64,000 nucleotides of DNA from Aneurinibacillus soli (GTDB taxonomy: Bacteria > Bacillota > Bacilli > Aneurinibacillales > Aneurinibacillaceae), in contig NZ_AP017312.1 in the NCBI RefSeq assembly GCF_002355375.1, forward strand, positions 885,001-949,000, given 5' to 3'. Below the pieces are notes generated by a model that had not been told where the DNA came from, searched no databases, and saw only the letters and a program-made list of their open reading frames with translations. Both the position numbers and the translations under genes were made by a program. Shown here in pieces: positions 1-6,713 of the stretch. Positions within the stretch are counted from its first letter, which is position 1. Each line of letters opens with the position of its first letter.

Positions 1-25
1 AGAACCTAGCACATCCTTGTGCGTC

Positions 26-101
26 GGAGGATTAGCTCAGCTGGGAGAGCATCTGCCTTACAAGCAGAGGGTCGGCGGTTCGATCCCGTCATCCTCCACC
101 A
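26..101 (+). tRNA. tRNA-Val (TAC)
   Basis: Full cloverleaf with anticodon TAC in a CTTACAA loop, a GGTTCGATC T-arm and a seven-pair acceptor stem GGAGGAT/ATCCTCC. The 3' CCA is encoded. First of a 21-gene tRNA cluster. Confidence 0.95.
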
Positions 102-125
102 TATTTCTTCTATAAATCGTATTAT

Positions 126-201
126 CGCGGGGTGGAGCAGTTGGCAGCTCGTCGGGCTCATAACCCGAAGGTCGCAGGTTCAAGTCCTGCCCCCGCAACC
201 A
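126..201 (+). tRNA. Initiator tRNA-fMet (CAT)
   Basis: Anticodon CAT. The unpaired C1/A72 and the three G-C pairs closing the anticodon stem (GGG/CCC) are the initiator hallmarks. The sequence closely follows the Bacillus initiator tRNA. CCA is encoded. Confidence 0.95.
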
Positions 202-210
202 AATATATGC

Positions 211-287
<77 letters not shown>

Positions 288-387
288 TTTATTCAAAGAA
301 GTAGACGGACCTCTCACCCGAGAGGAAGTTCTGCTAAAAGCGCTCACGTCCTGTGAGCAACGCAGAACCTAGCACATCCTGTACGTC
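288..387 (+). other. Long tRNA spacer with two hairpins and a repeated segment
   Basis: This 100-nt spacer between tRNA-Asp and tRNA-Thr is longer than most others in the cluster. It can form CCTCTC/GAGAGG and GCTCAC/GTGAGC hairpins. It ends in a 24-nt segment starting AGAACCTAGCACATCC that also occurs, with small changes, at 1-25 directly before tRNA-Val. The repeat suggests that the two parts of the cluster were joined by duplication or recombination. Confidence 0.55.
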
Positions 388-460
388 GCCGGTGTAGCTC
401 AACTGGTAGAGCACCTGACTTGTAATCAGGGGGTTGAGGGTTCAAGTCCTTTCGCCGGCA
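388..460 (+). tRNA. tRNA-Thr (TGT)
   Basis: Anticodon TGT; acceptor GCCGGTG pairs with CGCCGGC. The next bases are TCA, so CCA is not encoded. About 107 nt of unassigned spacer follow before tRNA-Tyr. Confidence 0.93.
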
Positions 461-567
461 TCATTCCTTACATTCTTCCGACGCCGAATAGGCTTCCCTG
501 TTAGAATGGGACTGTAGTGCCTGAAAGGTGCACCATATTTACCATATCAATTGTTCTTTTTGTTTTT

Positions 568-652
568 GGAGGGGTAGCGAAGTGGCTAAACGCGGCGGAC
601 TGTAAATCCGCTCCCTGTGGGTTCGGCGGTTCGAATCCGTCCCCCTCCACCA
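568..652 (+). tRNA. tRNA-Tyr (GTA)
   Basis: Class II tRNA with a long variable arm and anticodon GTA. CCA is encoded. Confidence 0.95.
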
Positions 653-659
653 GTTTTAT

Positions 660-734
660 TGGGGTATAGCCAAGCGGTAAGGCAACGGACTTTGACTCCG
701 TCACTCCCTGGTTCGAATCCAGGTACCCCAGCCA
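660..734 (+). tRNA. tRNA-Gln (TTG)
   Basis: Anticodon TTG; acceptor TGGGGTA pairs with TACCCCA. CCA is encoded. Confidence 0.95.
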
Positions 735-741
735 GTAGTAT

Positions 742-817
742 GAGTCATTAGCTCAGTTGGTAGAGCACCTGACTTTTAATCAGGGTGTCACTGGTTCGAG
801 TCCAGTATGGCTCACCA
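742..817 (+). tRNA. tRNA-Lys (TTT)
   Basis: Anticodon TTT; acceptor GAGTCAT pairs with ATGGCTC through one G-U pair. CCA is encoded. Confidence 0.95.
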
Positions 818-841
818 TTTTTTACAAGGTGAATACAATAT

Positions 842-924
842 GCGGGTGTGGCGGAATTGGCAGACGCACTAGACTTAGGATCTAGCGCTTCGGCGTGGGG
901 GTTCAAGTCCCTCCACCCGCACCA
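842..924 (+). tRNA. tRNA-Leu (TAG)
   Basis: Class II tRNA with anticodon TAG and acceptor GCGGGTG/CACCCGC. CCA is encoded. Confidence 0.95.
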
Positions 925-930
925 TACAAT

Positions 931-1003
<73 letters not shown>

Positions 1004-1018
1004 TTTCTTTGTATTTCT

Positions 1019-1090
1019 GGAGGTATAGCCAAGTGGTAAGGCCAAGGTCTGCAAAACCTTTATTCCCCGGTTCAAATCCGGGTACCTCCT
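1019..1090 (+). tRNA. tRNA-Cys (GCA)
   Basis: Anticodon GCA; acceptor GGAGGTA pairs with TACCTCC, discriminator T. CCA is not encoded. Confidence 0.94.
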
Positions 1091-1101
1091 TCACGTCCCT
1101 T

Positions 1102-1186
1102 GCCGATGTGGCGGAATTGGCAGACGCGCACGACTCAAAATCGTGTTCCTTCTGGAGTGTCGGTTCGACCCCGACCATCGGTACCA
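1102..1186 (+). tRNA. tRNA-Leu (CAA)
   Basis: Class II tRNA with anticodon CAA. The acceptor stem starts with a G-U pair. CCA is encoded. Confidence 0.93.
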
Positions 1187-1190
1187 TATT

Positions 1191-1261
1191 GCGGGTGTAG
1201 TTCAATGGTAGAACATCAGCCTTCCAAGCTGAATACGTGGGTTCGATTCCCATCACCCGCT
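1191..1261 (+). tRNA. tRNA-Gly (TCC)
   Basis: Anticodon TCC; acceptor GCGGGTG pairs with CACCCGC, discriminator T. CCA is not encoded. Compare the orphan tRNA-Gly (TCC) at 32288. Confidence 0.94.
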
Positions 1262-1276
1262 TCATCTATTTCATAT

Positions 1277-1353
1277 GTGCCCGTAGCTCAATCGGATAGA
1301 GTGTCTGACTACGAATCAGAAGGTTGGGAGTTCGAGTCTCTCCGGGCACGCCA
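1277..1353 (+). tRNA. tRNA-Arg (ACG)
   Basis: Anticodon ACG, which would be modified to ICG; acceptor GTGCCCG pairs with CGGGCAC. CCA is encoded. Confidence 0.95.
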
Positions 1354-1363
1354 TATTGTATAT

Positions 1364-1440
1364 CGGGAAGTAGCTCAGCTTGGTAGAGTACCTGGTTTGG
1401 GACCAGGGTGTCGCAGGTTCGAATCCTGTCTTCCCGACCA
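1364..1440 (+). tRNA. tRNA-Pro (TGG)
   Basis: Anticodon TGG; acceptor CGGGAAG pairs with CTTCCCG. CCA is encoded. Confidence 0.95.
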
Positions 1441-1457
1441 TTTTTATATCTAAATAT

Positions 1458-1531
1458 GGCGGTGTAGCTCAGCTGGCTAGAGCGTACGGTTCATACCCGT
1501 AAGGTCGGGGGTTCGATCCCCTCCGCCGCTA
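1458..1531 (+). tRNA. Elongator tRNA-Met (CAT)
   Basis: Anticodon CAT with an elongator-type body that closely matches the Bacillus tRNA-Met rather than the lysidine-modified tRNA-Ile. CCA is not encoded. Confidence 0.92.
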
Positions 1532-1540
1532 CTTTATTAT

Positions 1541-1614
1541 AGGGGCATAGTTTAACGGTAGAACAGAGGTCTCCAAAACCTCCAGTGTGGGTTCGATTCC
1601 TACTGCCCCTGCCA
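1541..1614 (+). tRNA. tRNA-Trp (CCA)
   Basis: Anticodon CCA; acceptor AGGGGCA pairs with TGCCCCT. The terminal CCA is encoded. Confidence 0.95.
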
Positions 1615-1627
1615 TTTTCATACATGC

Positions 1628-1716
1628 GGAGGGATACCGAAGTGGTCATAACGGGGCGGTCTTGAAAACCGTTAGGGTGCAAGCCCACGCGGGTTCGAAT
1701 CCTGCTCCCTCCGCCA
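1628..1716 (+). tRNA. tRNA-Ser (TGA)
   Basis: Class II tRNA with anticodon TGA and a long variable arm. CCA is encoded. Confidence 0.95.
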
Positions 1717-1731
1717 TTATCTTTATTCTGT

Positions 1732-1805
1732 GGCGGCCGTGGCGAAGTGGTGAACGCATCGGATTGTGGCTCCGACACTCGTGGGTTCGATTCCCATCGG
1801 TCGCC
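1732..1805 (+). tRNA. tRNA-His (GTG)
   Basis: Anticodon GTG. An extra 5' G (-1) can pair with C73, the histidine identity element. The sequence then reads CAT, so a full CCA is not encoded. Confidence 0.92.
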
Positions 1806-1821
1806 CATTTATATAAAGTGT

Positions 1822-1913
1822 GGAGAAGTACCCAAGTGGCTATAAGGGGCTCCCCTGCTAAGGGAGTAGACGGGTTAAACCGTGCGAGGGTTCGAATCCC
1901 TCCTTCTCCGCCA
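1822..1913 (+). tRNA. tRNA-Ser (GCT)
   Basis: Class II tRNA with anticodon GCT and a long variable arm. CCA is encoded. Only one base separates it from tRNA-Ile. Confidence 0.94.
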
Positions 1914-1914
1914 C

Positions 1915-1991
<77 letters not shown>

Positions 1992-2005
1992 TTTATATAG
2001 ATTTT

Positions 2006-2088
2006 GCGGTCGTGGTGGAATTGGCAGACACGCTATCTTGAGGGGGTAGTGATCCATGATCGTGCGAGTTCGAGTCTCGCCGACCGCA
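2006..2088 (+). tRNA. tRNA-Leu (GAG)
   Basis: Class II tRNA with anticodon GAG in a TTGAGGG loop. CCA is not encoded. Last gene of the cluster; the terminator follows 20 nt later. Confidence 0.93.
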
Positions 2089-2108
2089 TCATATAAACGC
2101 ACGAAAAT

Positions 2109-2158
2109 AACGAAGCCCTGTGTTCTCTGTTGGATTGAGAGCACAGGGCTTCGTTTGT
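2109..2158 (+). terminator. Terminator of the tRNA cluster
   Basis: A stem of about 19 bp (arms 2109-2127 and 2137-2155) is followed by a T-rich stretch. The core CCCTGTG/CACAGGG stem recurs in the hairpin at 12488-12532. Confidence 0.88.
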
Positions 2159-2251
2159 ATTATGTGTTTGGTTTAAGGAAATGGAGTAATTTTACGCTAT
2201 TACAAAAAAATATGACAGTAGAATTAAATGATAGGTATAGGTGGGACCGAT

Positions 2252-2524
2252 GTGTTAAGTGAAGTAATATTGGAATTGGTTTCTATACAGCAAAAAGATC
2301 CATATGCACTCATATGGAGAAAACTATTTGTTATTCTATATAAAATAAAACGTAATGCTGATTTGAAGGGAAATACGGTAATTTTGTATCAAGTGAATGG
2401 GTATGACATGATCTATGAACCTGATGAAAGAAAGTTTAAATTGCAAGTAGAAGATGTTATCTTTAACTTAAAGATCGATGAACTTGTTACAGGAATATGT
2501 GAGGGAAGGTTCTTACCTTCTTGA
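2252..2524 (+). CDS. Hypothetical protein, about 90 residues
   Basis: A small acidic protein that I cannot place in a family. I prefer the GTG start at 2252, preceded by GGTGGG about six nt upstream, over the in-frame ATG at 2228, which has no clear ribosome-binding site. The sequence looks like a small alpha/beta protein with an alternating charged and hydrophobic second half and no membrane segment. It is flanked by the tRNA terminator and by its own terminator at 2557, so it is probably a single-gene unit at the edge of the accessory island. Confidence is moderate that it is a gene and nil for function. Confidence 0.5.
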   Translation: MLSEVILELVSIQQKDPYALIWRKLFVILYKIKRNADLKGNTVILYQVNGYDMIYEPDERKFKLQVEDVIFNLKIDELVTGICEGRFLPS

Positions 2525-2555
2525 GTTAAAGATAAAAAGAAATAAAAGATGAATA

Positions 2556-2604
2556 GGGTTATCCTGCAAGCAGTTGGTTGAATCGCTTGCGGGATAACCT
2601 TTTT
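2556..2604 (+). terminator. Rho-independent terminator
   Basis: Arms 2557-2571 and 2585-2599 pair almost fully (GGTTATCC then GCAAGC) and are followed by TTTTT. It ends the unit of the small hypothetical gene. Confidence 0.85.
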
Positions 2605-2685
2605 CTAATTTGCTTATTGGATATAGTCATCCGTATCGCGTTCTTTTTTCGATGGGCTCTCTTTCATCTACTCATATTAACTCAA

Positions 2686-2719
2686 TGTTGAGAAAATGTT
2701 CAGAACGGTTTGATAAGAT
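2686..2719 (+). promoter_or_regulatory. Tandem 11-bp operator and promoter, copy 1
   Basis: TGTTGAG (2686) and TGTTCAG (2697) start exactly 11 bp apart. A TAAGAT -10 hexamer starts at 2714, 17 nt after the start of the second heptamer. There is no good -35 box: the repeats occupy that region, as PhoB boxes do. It drives the first collar/acetyltransferase pair. Copies 2-4 have the same spacing. Confidence 0.7.
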
Positions 2720-2871
2720 GAAGAAGTGGTCGCAAGAGTATAGAGGGGGTGTCTATGTTAAATAGATCTGATAAGTAATTTATGTCAGAAAATTTTCTAT
2801 ATTATGAGATGCTATGTTGTAGTTCATGTTACTATCATATGGTAATTAAATCGAAAAGGGGATGTGTAAAA

Positions 2872-3459
2872 ATGGACGCTTTTATTGGAACAATTCTGCC
2901 ATGGTCAGTGAGTTGGGCACCAAGAAATTGGTTGCCGTGTGACGGTCGAGAATTGAACGTCAATCAATATCAAGCGCTGTACTCCTTGATTGGCTTCACG
3001 TACGGCGGTAATGGCACGACTACCTTTAATTTGCCGGACTTGCGTGGTCGAGTACCGATTGGAATGGGGCAACAATCAGGCAATGCCAACTTTGTCATTG
3101 GTACTAACGGAGGTGATGAGAATTCAACGCTGACCATCAACCAACTGCCGGCGCATGCGCATACTTTTTCCGGTACTGCGAACGTACACGCAGGGGCACC
3201 TGCGAATACAAATGCACCGACAACTAATACACCTGCTGCGAACACGAGCCTTTCCGTAGCTAAGGATTCAACGGGTGACGTGGCGAACATTTATAATACA
3301 AACCCACCCACGATGATGACAGCTACGATGAATGTGACGACTACAGTCATCGGAACTACGGCAGTAAGCGGTAACGGACAATCGTTCACCAACATGCAGC
3401 CGTATCAAGTTATCAATTACATCATTTGTGTAGTTGGTCTGTATCCGCAGCGTCCCTAA
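2872..3459 (+). CDS. Phage tail-collar / microcystin-dependent-type protein, copy 1
   Basis: 195 residues. Residues 1-65 form a tail-collar domain with the family motifs LPCDGR, YQALYSLIG and FNLPDLRGRVP. A Thr/Ala/Asn-rich stretch (about 100-170) follows, then a closing INYIICV...YPQRP segment. Proteins of this type are known as phage tail fibre/collar subunits and as the bacterial MdpB-like group. No other phage structural gene lies nearby, so this looks like a co-opted or orphan surface protein. The ATG at 2872 has AAAGGGG upstream; an upstream in-frame ATG (2782) lacks the domain and a good site. The stop codon overlaps the start of the acetyltransferase gene (TAATG), so the two are probably translated together. 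The unit is duplicated at 5535. Confidence 0.9.
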   Translation: MDAFIGTILPWSVSWAPRNWLPCDGRELNVNQYQALYSLIGFTYGGNGTTTFNLPDLRGRVPIGMGQQSGNANFVIGTNGGDENSTLTINQLPAHAHTFSGTANVHAGAPANTNAPTTNTPAANTSLSVAKDSTGDVANIYNTNPPTMMTATMNVTTTVIGTTAVSGNGQSFTNMQPYQVINYIICVVGLYPQRP

Positions 3460-3932
3460 TGTTTGAACATGTAGTAACCTTGCGAACTGTTGAAGAAGTG
3501 GATGAGACGATTCTTCTGCATCTTTTTTTCAACAGTAGCTCGGACTTGCAGAACATGCCAATCCCGGACGATGCCAAGAGCGTACTCGTTCGACAACAGT
3601 TCCTGGCCGAGCAATATTTTTTAAAGACGCACTTTCCTGATGCTGATGTATGCGTGATTTTTTTGAATGAACAGCCTATCGGGAGATTGAATGTGCACAG
3701 AGGGCAGGAAGCGTATCGAATTCTGGCGATTGCACTCCTTCCTGAATTCCGCAGCATGGGGATCGGAAGAAGTTTGCTAGAAGACATACTGCAAGAGGCT
3801 GCGAAATGCAGGAAAAAGGTGTGTCTGCAAGTCGCCTGGCATAACGGTTTGGCGCGGGCTCTCTATGAGCGATTGGGATTTGAAATGGTTGAAGACAAAG
3901 GGGTTTATTGCGAAATGCAATGGACTCCCTGA
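3459..3932 (+). CDS. GNAT-family N-acetyltransferase, copy 1
   Basis: 157 residues. The acetyl-CoA-binding loop is seen as LPEFRSMGIGRSLLEDIL (about residues 90-110), with a typical C-terminal YERLGFE motif. It would transfer an acetyl group from acetyl-CoA to an amine; the substrate is unknown. The start ATG overlaps the collar stop codon (TAATG), so its expression is tied to the collar protein, which makes the collar protein or something it binds a plausible substrate (inference). It differs from copy 2 at 6122 by only a handful of residues. An alternative ATG at 3426 lies inside the collar gene and lacks a ribosome-binding site. Confidence 0.9.
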   Translation: MFEHVVTLRTVEEVDETILLHLFFNSSSDLQNMPIPDDAKSVLVRQQFLAEQYFLKTHFPDADVCVIFLNEQPIGRLNVHRGQEAYRILAIALLPEFRSMGIGRSLLEDILQEAAKCRKKVCLQVAWHNGLARALYERLGFEMVEDKGVYCEMQWTP

Positions 3933-3997
3933 TTCTTGTTTTTGGGAATGGAAGAAAGAGCAATAGGGATTAAAATCAAAATTTATAGAGTAATTTT

Positions 3998-4042
3998 AAA
4001 AAGCCAGACATATTCCCTTATGGGTAGTATGTCTGGCTTTTT
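3998..4042 (+). terminator. Shared hairpin terminator, copy 1
   Basis: AAAGCCAGACAT and ATGTCTGGCTTT pair around CCCTTATGGG, followed by T's. Near-identical hairpins end three other units in this island (5206, 11958, 14431). The 20 nt in front are also shared with the copy at 11958. Confidence 0.85.
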
Positions 4043-4160
4043 AATTATGACCTTTATATACTCCCTAGTATGTACTAAGCCTGGTGAAAATGTAAAAAAT
4101 ACTCCTTGCTTCTAGTATTTGTTTCGAATATTCTTTTAAAAAATAAAGGGGGAGCTAAGA

Positions 4161-4802
4161 ATGGGGCTTATTTACAATGTATTTAAGGAACTGGATACTT
4201 TTTCGGAATTAGGAGAAATGCAGAAGCAACTTATCATAACGCTGGATGATCTTGCAAGGAGCAAAGCTACAATTTTTGAACAGGAAATTAAAGAGTCTCT
4301 CCTCGAAACGACAGAAAATCGAACCATTCCAATCAATCATATCACTTCAAAAATGACTAGAATACATACTTATACGGAGGAGTCAGCGAAACATATACTT
4401 GAAAATGTAAAAGAATCACTCAGAAATTTTGTTACAAAAGGGAACGAAAAAGTTATCGATGAGGTCGGTAATCTGATGTCAGGTGAAGTGACCAGGTTTC
4501 TGAATGAAAGTGGGGTCAACTCTAACGTATTGAAGAGATACTATGTCATGACCGAGGGGGAATCTATTATTCGTATCGACTTGCGTGGGTGGTATTCGGA
4601 AATTAACATTAAATCACTCGCGAATAAAATCGAGAAGATCTCTGCTTTTGTTGCGGTCAAGTCAGCGGTTAACTTACAAGCACTTGATTATAATGCATTC
4701 TTAAGTGTTTATCAGTATCAACTTAGCAAATCAGATCTTAATTTGACAGACATAAAAGAAGCGCTGGATGAAGCTCGTCAAATATATGCACGTTTCCGAT
4801 AA
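4161..4802 (+). CDS. Hypothetical helical protein, 213 residues
   Basis: A soluble, charged, mostly alpha-helical protein with no signal peptide or membrane segment. Residues 1-110 are rich in Glu, Lys and Ser with likely coiled-coil character. I do not recognise a family. AAAGGGGGAG lies eight nt before the ATG, which supports this start. It sits between the first collar/acetyltransferase pair and the Gly/Ala-rich peptide gene but does not have the tandem operator in front. Its A+T-rich codons differ from the housekeeping genes downstream and fit an acquired island. Confidence 0.75.
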   Translation: MGLIYNVFKELDTFSELGEMQKQLIITLDDLARSKATIFEQEIKESLLETTENRTIPINHITSKMTRIHTYTEESAKHILENVKESLRNFVTKGNEKVIDEVGNLMSGEVTRFLNESGVNSNVLKRYYVMTEGESIIRIDLRGWYSEINIKSLANKIEKISAFVAVKSAVNLQALDYNAFLSVYQYQLSKSDLNLTDIKEALDEARQIYARFR

Positions 4803-4844
4803 CTGCCTAACATTACTATGAAGCACTAGATATAGCGGCCTAAA

Positions 4845-4878
4845 TGTTCAGAATTTGTTCAGAACGGTTTGATAAGAT
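4845..4878 (+). promoter_or_regulatory. Tandem 11-bp operator and promoter, copy 2
   Basis: Two perfect TGTTCAG heptamers start at 4845 and 4856, 11 bp apart. The -10 hexamer TAAGAT starts at 4873, again 17 nt after the second heptamer starts. About 24 nt from the second heptamer onward are identical to copy 1. It drives the Gly/Ala-rich peptide gene. Confidence 0.72.
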
Positions 4879-4998
4879 GAAGTTGTGTTGTAAGTCATTG
4901 TAAGGAAGATGGTGCCTACATGCTCAGGTTGGCTATTTTTATGTTTTTTGCCCAATACATATGATTATTGCATCATGTGCATATCAGAACGCTTGCTA

Positions 4999-5235
4999 AT
5001 GAAGCTGAACATGGGCTTGTCCACATATATAGAGGGAGGAATCTCAGCTTTGGCAGGTGCTGCTGCTACCGTGGCTACCGGAGTGGCTACGGCTTTGGAT
5101 ACGGTAAGTGCGTCAGCATGGGTTTCGGTAGCTGTAGGAGTAGGAGCTGCTGTTGCAGTTGGGAGTGCTGTGAAATCTGATTTGGGATTAATAGAGGATG
5201 TAAATAAAAGCCTGACATATTCCCTTATAGGGTAG
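4999..5235 (+). CDS. Gly/Ala/Val-rich hydrophobic small protein (bacteriocin- or holin-like)
   Basis: 78 residues from ATG 4999; a start at ATG 5011 is equally possible. After a short N-terminus with an EGG motif the protein is almost entirely Ala, Gly, Val, Thr and Ser in two hydrophobic stretches, then a short polar tail. This resembles small membrane-active peptides, but no immunity or export gene is next to it and no family is recognised. Neither start has a good ribosome-binding site. AAGGAAG at 4902 would serve an ATG at 4920 that opens a 14-codon peptide in another frame. The last codons run into the terminator hairpin. It has its own copy of the tandem operator upstream. Confidence 0.5.
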   Translation: MKLNMGLSTYIEGGISALAGAAATVATGVATALDTVSASAWVSVAVGVGAAVAVGSAVKSDLGLIEDVNKSLTYSLIG

Positions 5236-5251
5236 TATATCAGGCTTTTTT
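5206..5251 (+). terminator. Shared hairpin terminator, copy 2
   Basis: AAAAGCCTGACATAT...CAGGCTTTTTT hairpin around CCCTTATAGGG. It overlaps the 3' end of the Gly/Ala-rich peptide gene. The following ~100 nt resemble the sequence after copy 4. Confidence 0.85.
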
Positions 5252-5353
5252 AGGTAACTTGAAATGATCACATAAACTAATATCCTATTTAACACGAAAA
5301 AATTTCCGAGAATACGATAGACTAATGTAATTTGTATTACATTTAATGGCTTT

Positions 5354-5387
5354 TGTTCAGAATTTGTTTAGAACGATTTGATAGAAT
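5354..5387 (+). promoter_or_regulatory. Tandem 11-bp operator and promoter, copy 3
   Basis: TGTTCAG (5354) and TGTTTAG (5365) lie 11 bp apart; TAGAAT at 5382 keeps the 17-nt spacing. It drives the second collar/acetyltransferase pair and possibly the S-layer protein gene. Confidence 0.7.
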
Positions 5388-5534
5388 AAAAAGATGTTCA
5401 CAAGAGTATAAAGGGGGGGATAACTATCAAATAAGTACCACAAGTGTAACATTTGTATTTTTTGAATTTTAGGTATTTTGTTTTTACTTTACTTATAACA
5501 TGTAGTAGTTAAATCGAAAAGGGGATGTGTAAAA

Positions 5535-6122
5535 ATGGAAGCTTTTGTTGGGACGATTTTGCCGTGGGCATTGGACTGGGCACCAGTGGGTTGGTTGCCG
5601 TGTGATGGTCGACAGTTGAACATCAATCAATATCAAGTGCTGTATTCCTTGCTTGGTATCAAGTACGGTGGCAATGGCAGTGCTACCTTTAATTTGCCGG
5701 ACTTGCGCGGGCGAGTTCCCGTTGGGATGGGGCAACAACCAGGCAATACCAACTTTGTCATTGGTACTAGCGGAGGTGCTGAGAGTTCAACGCTGACCAT
5801 CAACCAACTACCGGCGCATAATCATACTTTTTCCGGTACTGCGAATGTAAGCGTAGGGGCGCCTGCGAATACAAGCGTGCCGACGACTAATACGCCTGCT
5901 GCGAACACCAGCCTTTCCGTGGCTAAAGATTCAACGGGTGACGTGGCAAACATTTACAACACAAGTGCTCCCACAATGATGACGGCAACGATGAATGTGA
6001 CGACTACGGTCAGCGGAACTACGGCAGTAAGCGGTAACGGACAATCGTTCACCAACATGCAGCCGTACCAAGTCATCAATTACATCATTTGTGTAGAGGG
6101 TCTGTATCCACCGCGCCCATAA
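5535..6122 (+). CDS. Phage tail-collar / microcystin-dependent-type protein, copy 2
   Basis: 195 residues, the same length and architecture as the copy at 2872: collar domain with LPCDGR and FNLPDLRGRVP, a Thr/Ala/Asn-rich middle and the INYIICV...YPPRP end. The leader (AAATCGAAAAGGGGATGTG then the start) is also conserved. Most differences lie in the first 50 residues (for example VGTILPWALDWAP) and in a few Asn/Ser exchanges in the rich region, as expected for a surface protein diversifying after duplication. The stop codon again overlaps the acetyltransferase start (TAATG). Confidence 0.9.
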   Translation: MEAFVGTILPWALDWAPVGWLPCDGRQLNINQYQVLYSLLGIKYGGNGSATFNLPDLRGRVPVGMGQQPGNTNFVIGTSGGAESSTLTINQLPAHNHTFSGTANVSVGAPANTSVPTTNTPAANTSLSVAKDSTGDVANIYNTSAPTMMTATMNVTTTVSGTTAVSGNGQSFTNMQPYQVINYIICVEGLYPPRP

Positions 6123-6595
6123 TGTTCGAACACGTAGTAACCTTGCGAACTGTTGAAGAAGTGGATGAGACGATTCTTCTGCATCTTTTTTTCAACAGTA
6201 GCCCGGATTTACAGAACATGCCAATCCCGGACGATGCCAAGAGCGTACTCGTTCGACAACAGTTTCTGGCCGAGCAGTATTTTTTAAAGACGCACTTTCC
6301 TGATGCTGATGTACGCGTGATCTTTTTGAATGAACAACCCATTGGGAGATTTAATGTGCACAGAGGGCAGGAAGCGTATCGAATTCTAGCGATTGCACTC
6401 CTTCCTGAATTCCGCAGCATGGGAATCGGAAGAAGTTTGCTGGAAGACATACTGCAAGAGGCCGCGAACTGCAGGAAAAAGGTGTGTCTGCAAGTCGCCT
6501 GGCATAACGGTTCGGCGCGGGCTCTCTATGAGCGATTGGGATTTGAAATGGTTGAAGACAAAGGAGTTTATTGCGAAATGCAATGGACTCCCTGA
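6122..6595 (+). CDS. GNAT-family N-acetyltransferase, copy 2
   Basis: 157 residues, nearly identical to the copy at 3459. I see about five substitutions, for example VRVIF for VCVIF, GRFNV for GRLNV and NGSAR for NGLAR. The acetyl-CoA loop FRSMGIGRS and the C-terminal YERLGFE motif are intact. Translation is coupled to the collar gene through TAATG. It is more conserved between copies than its collar partner, which suggests recent duplication with selection acting mainly on the collar. Downstream, instead of the shared terminator, the S-layer protein gene follows. Confidence 0.9.
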   Translation: MFEHVVTLRTVEEVDETILLHLFFNSSPDLQNMPIPDDAKSVLVRQQFLAEQYFLKTHFPDADVRVIFLNEQPIGRFNVHRGQEAYRILAIALLPEFRSMGIGRSLLEDILQEAANCRKKVCLQVAWHNGSARALYERLGFEMVEDKGVYCEMQWTP

Positions 6596-6713
6596 TCCTT
6601 GTTTTGAGGAATGGGAGACAGCTCAATAGGGTTCAAAATGAAAATTTTTACTTATTTAAAGGTAACGCTTTGTATGTTTGGTATTACTATTACAAGTAAG
6701 GGAGGGGGCCGCT

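Noticed and set aside
3422-3787. Minus-strand frame of 121 codons opposite the first acetyltransferase, repeated at 6085-6450
   Set aside because: It is copied only because the acetyltransferase gene is duplicated. No start site and a biased Ser/Cys/Arg composition.
4968-5180. Cys/Arg/Gly-rich 70-codon frame overlapping the Gly/Ala-rich peptide gene
   Set aside because: Looks like the shifted reading of the GCT/GTA-rich sequence; the hydrophobic frame is more protein-like. Kept only as a caution.
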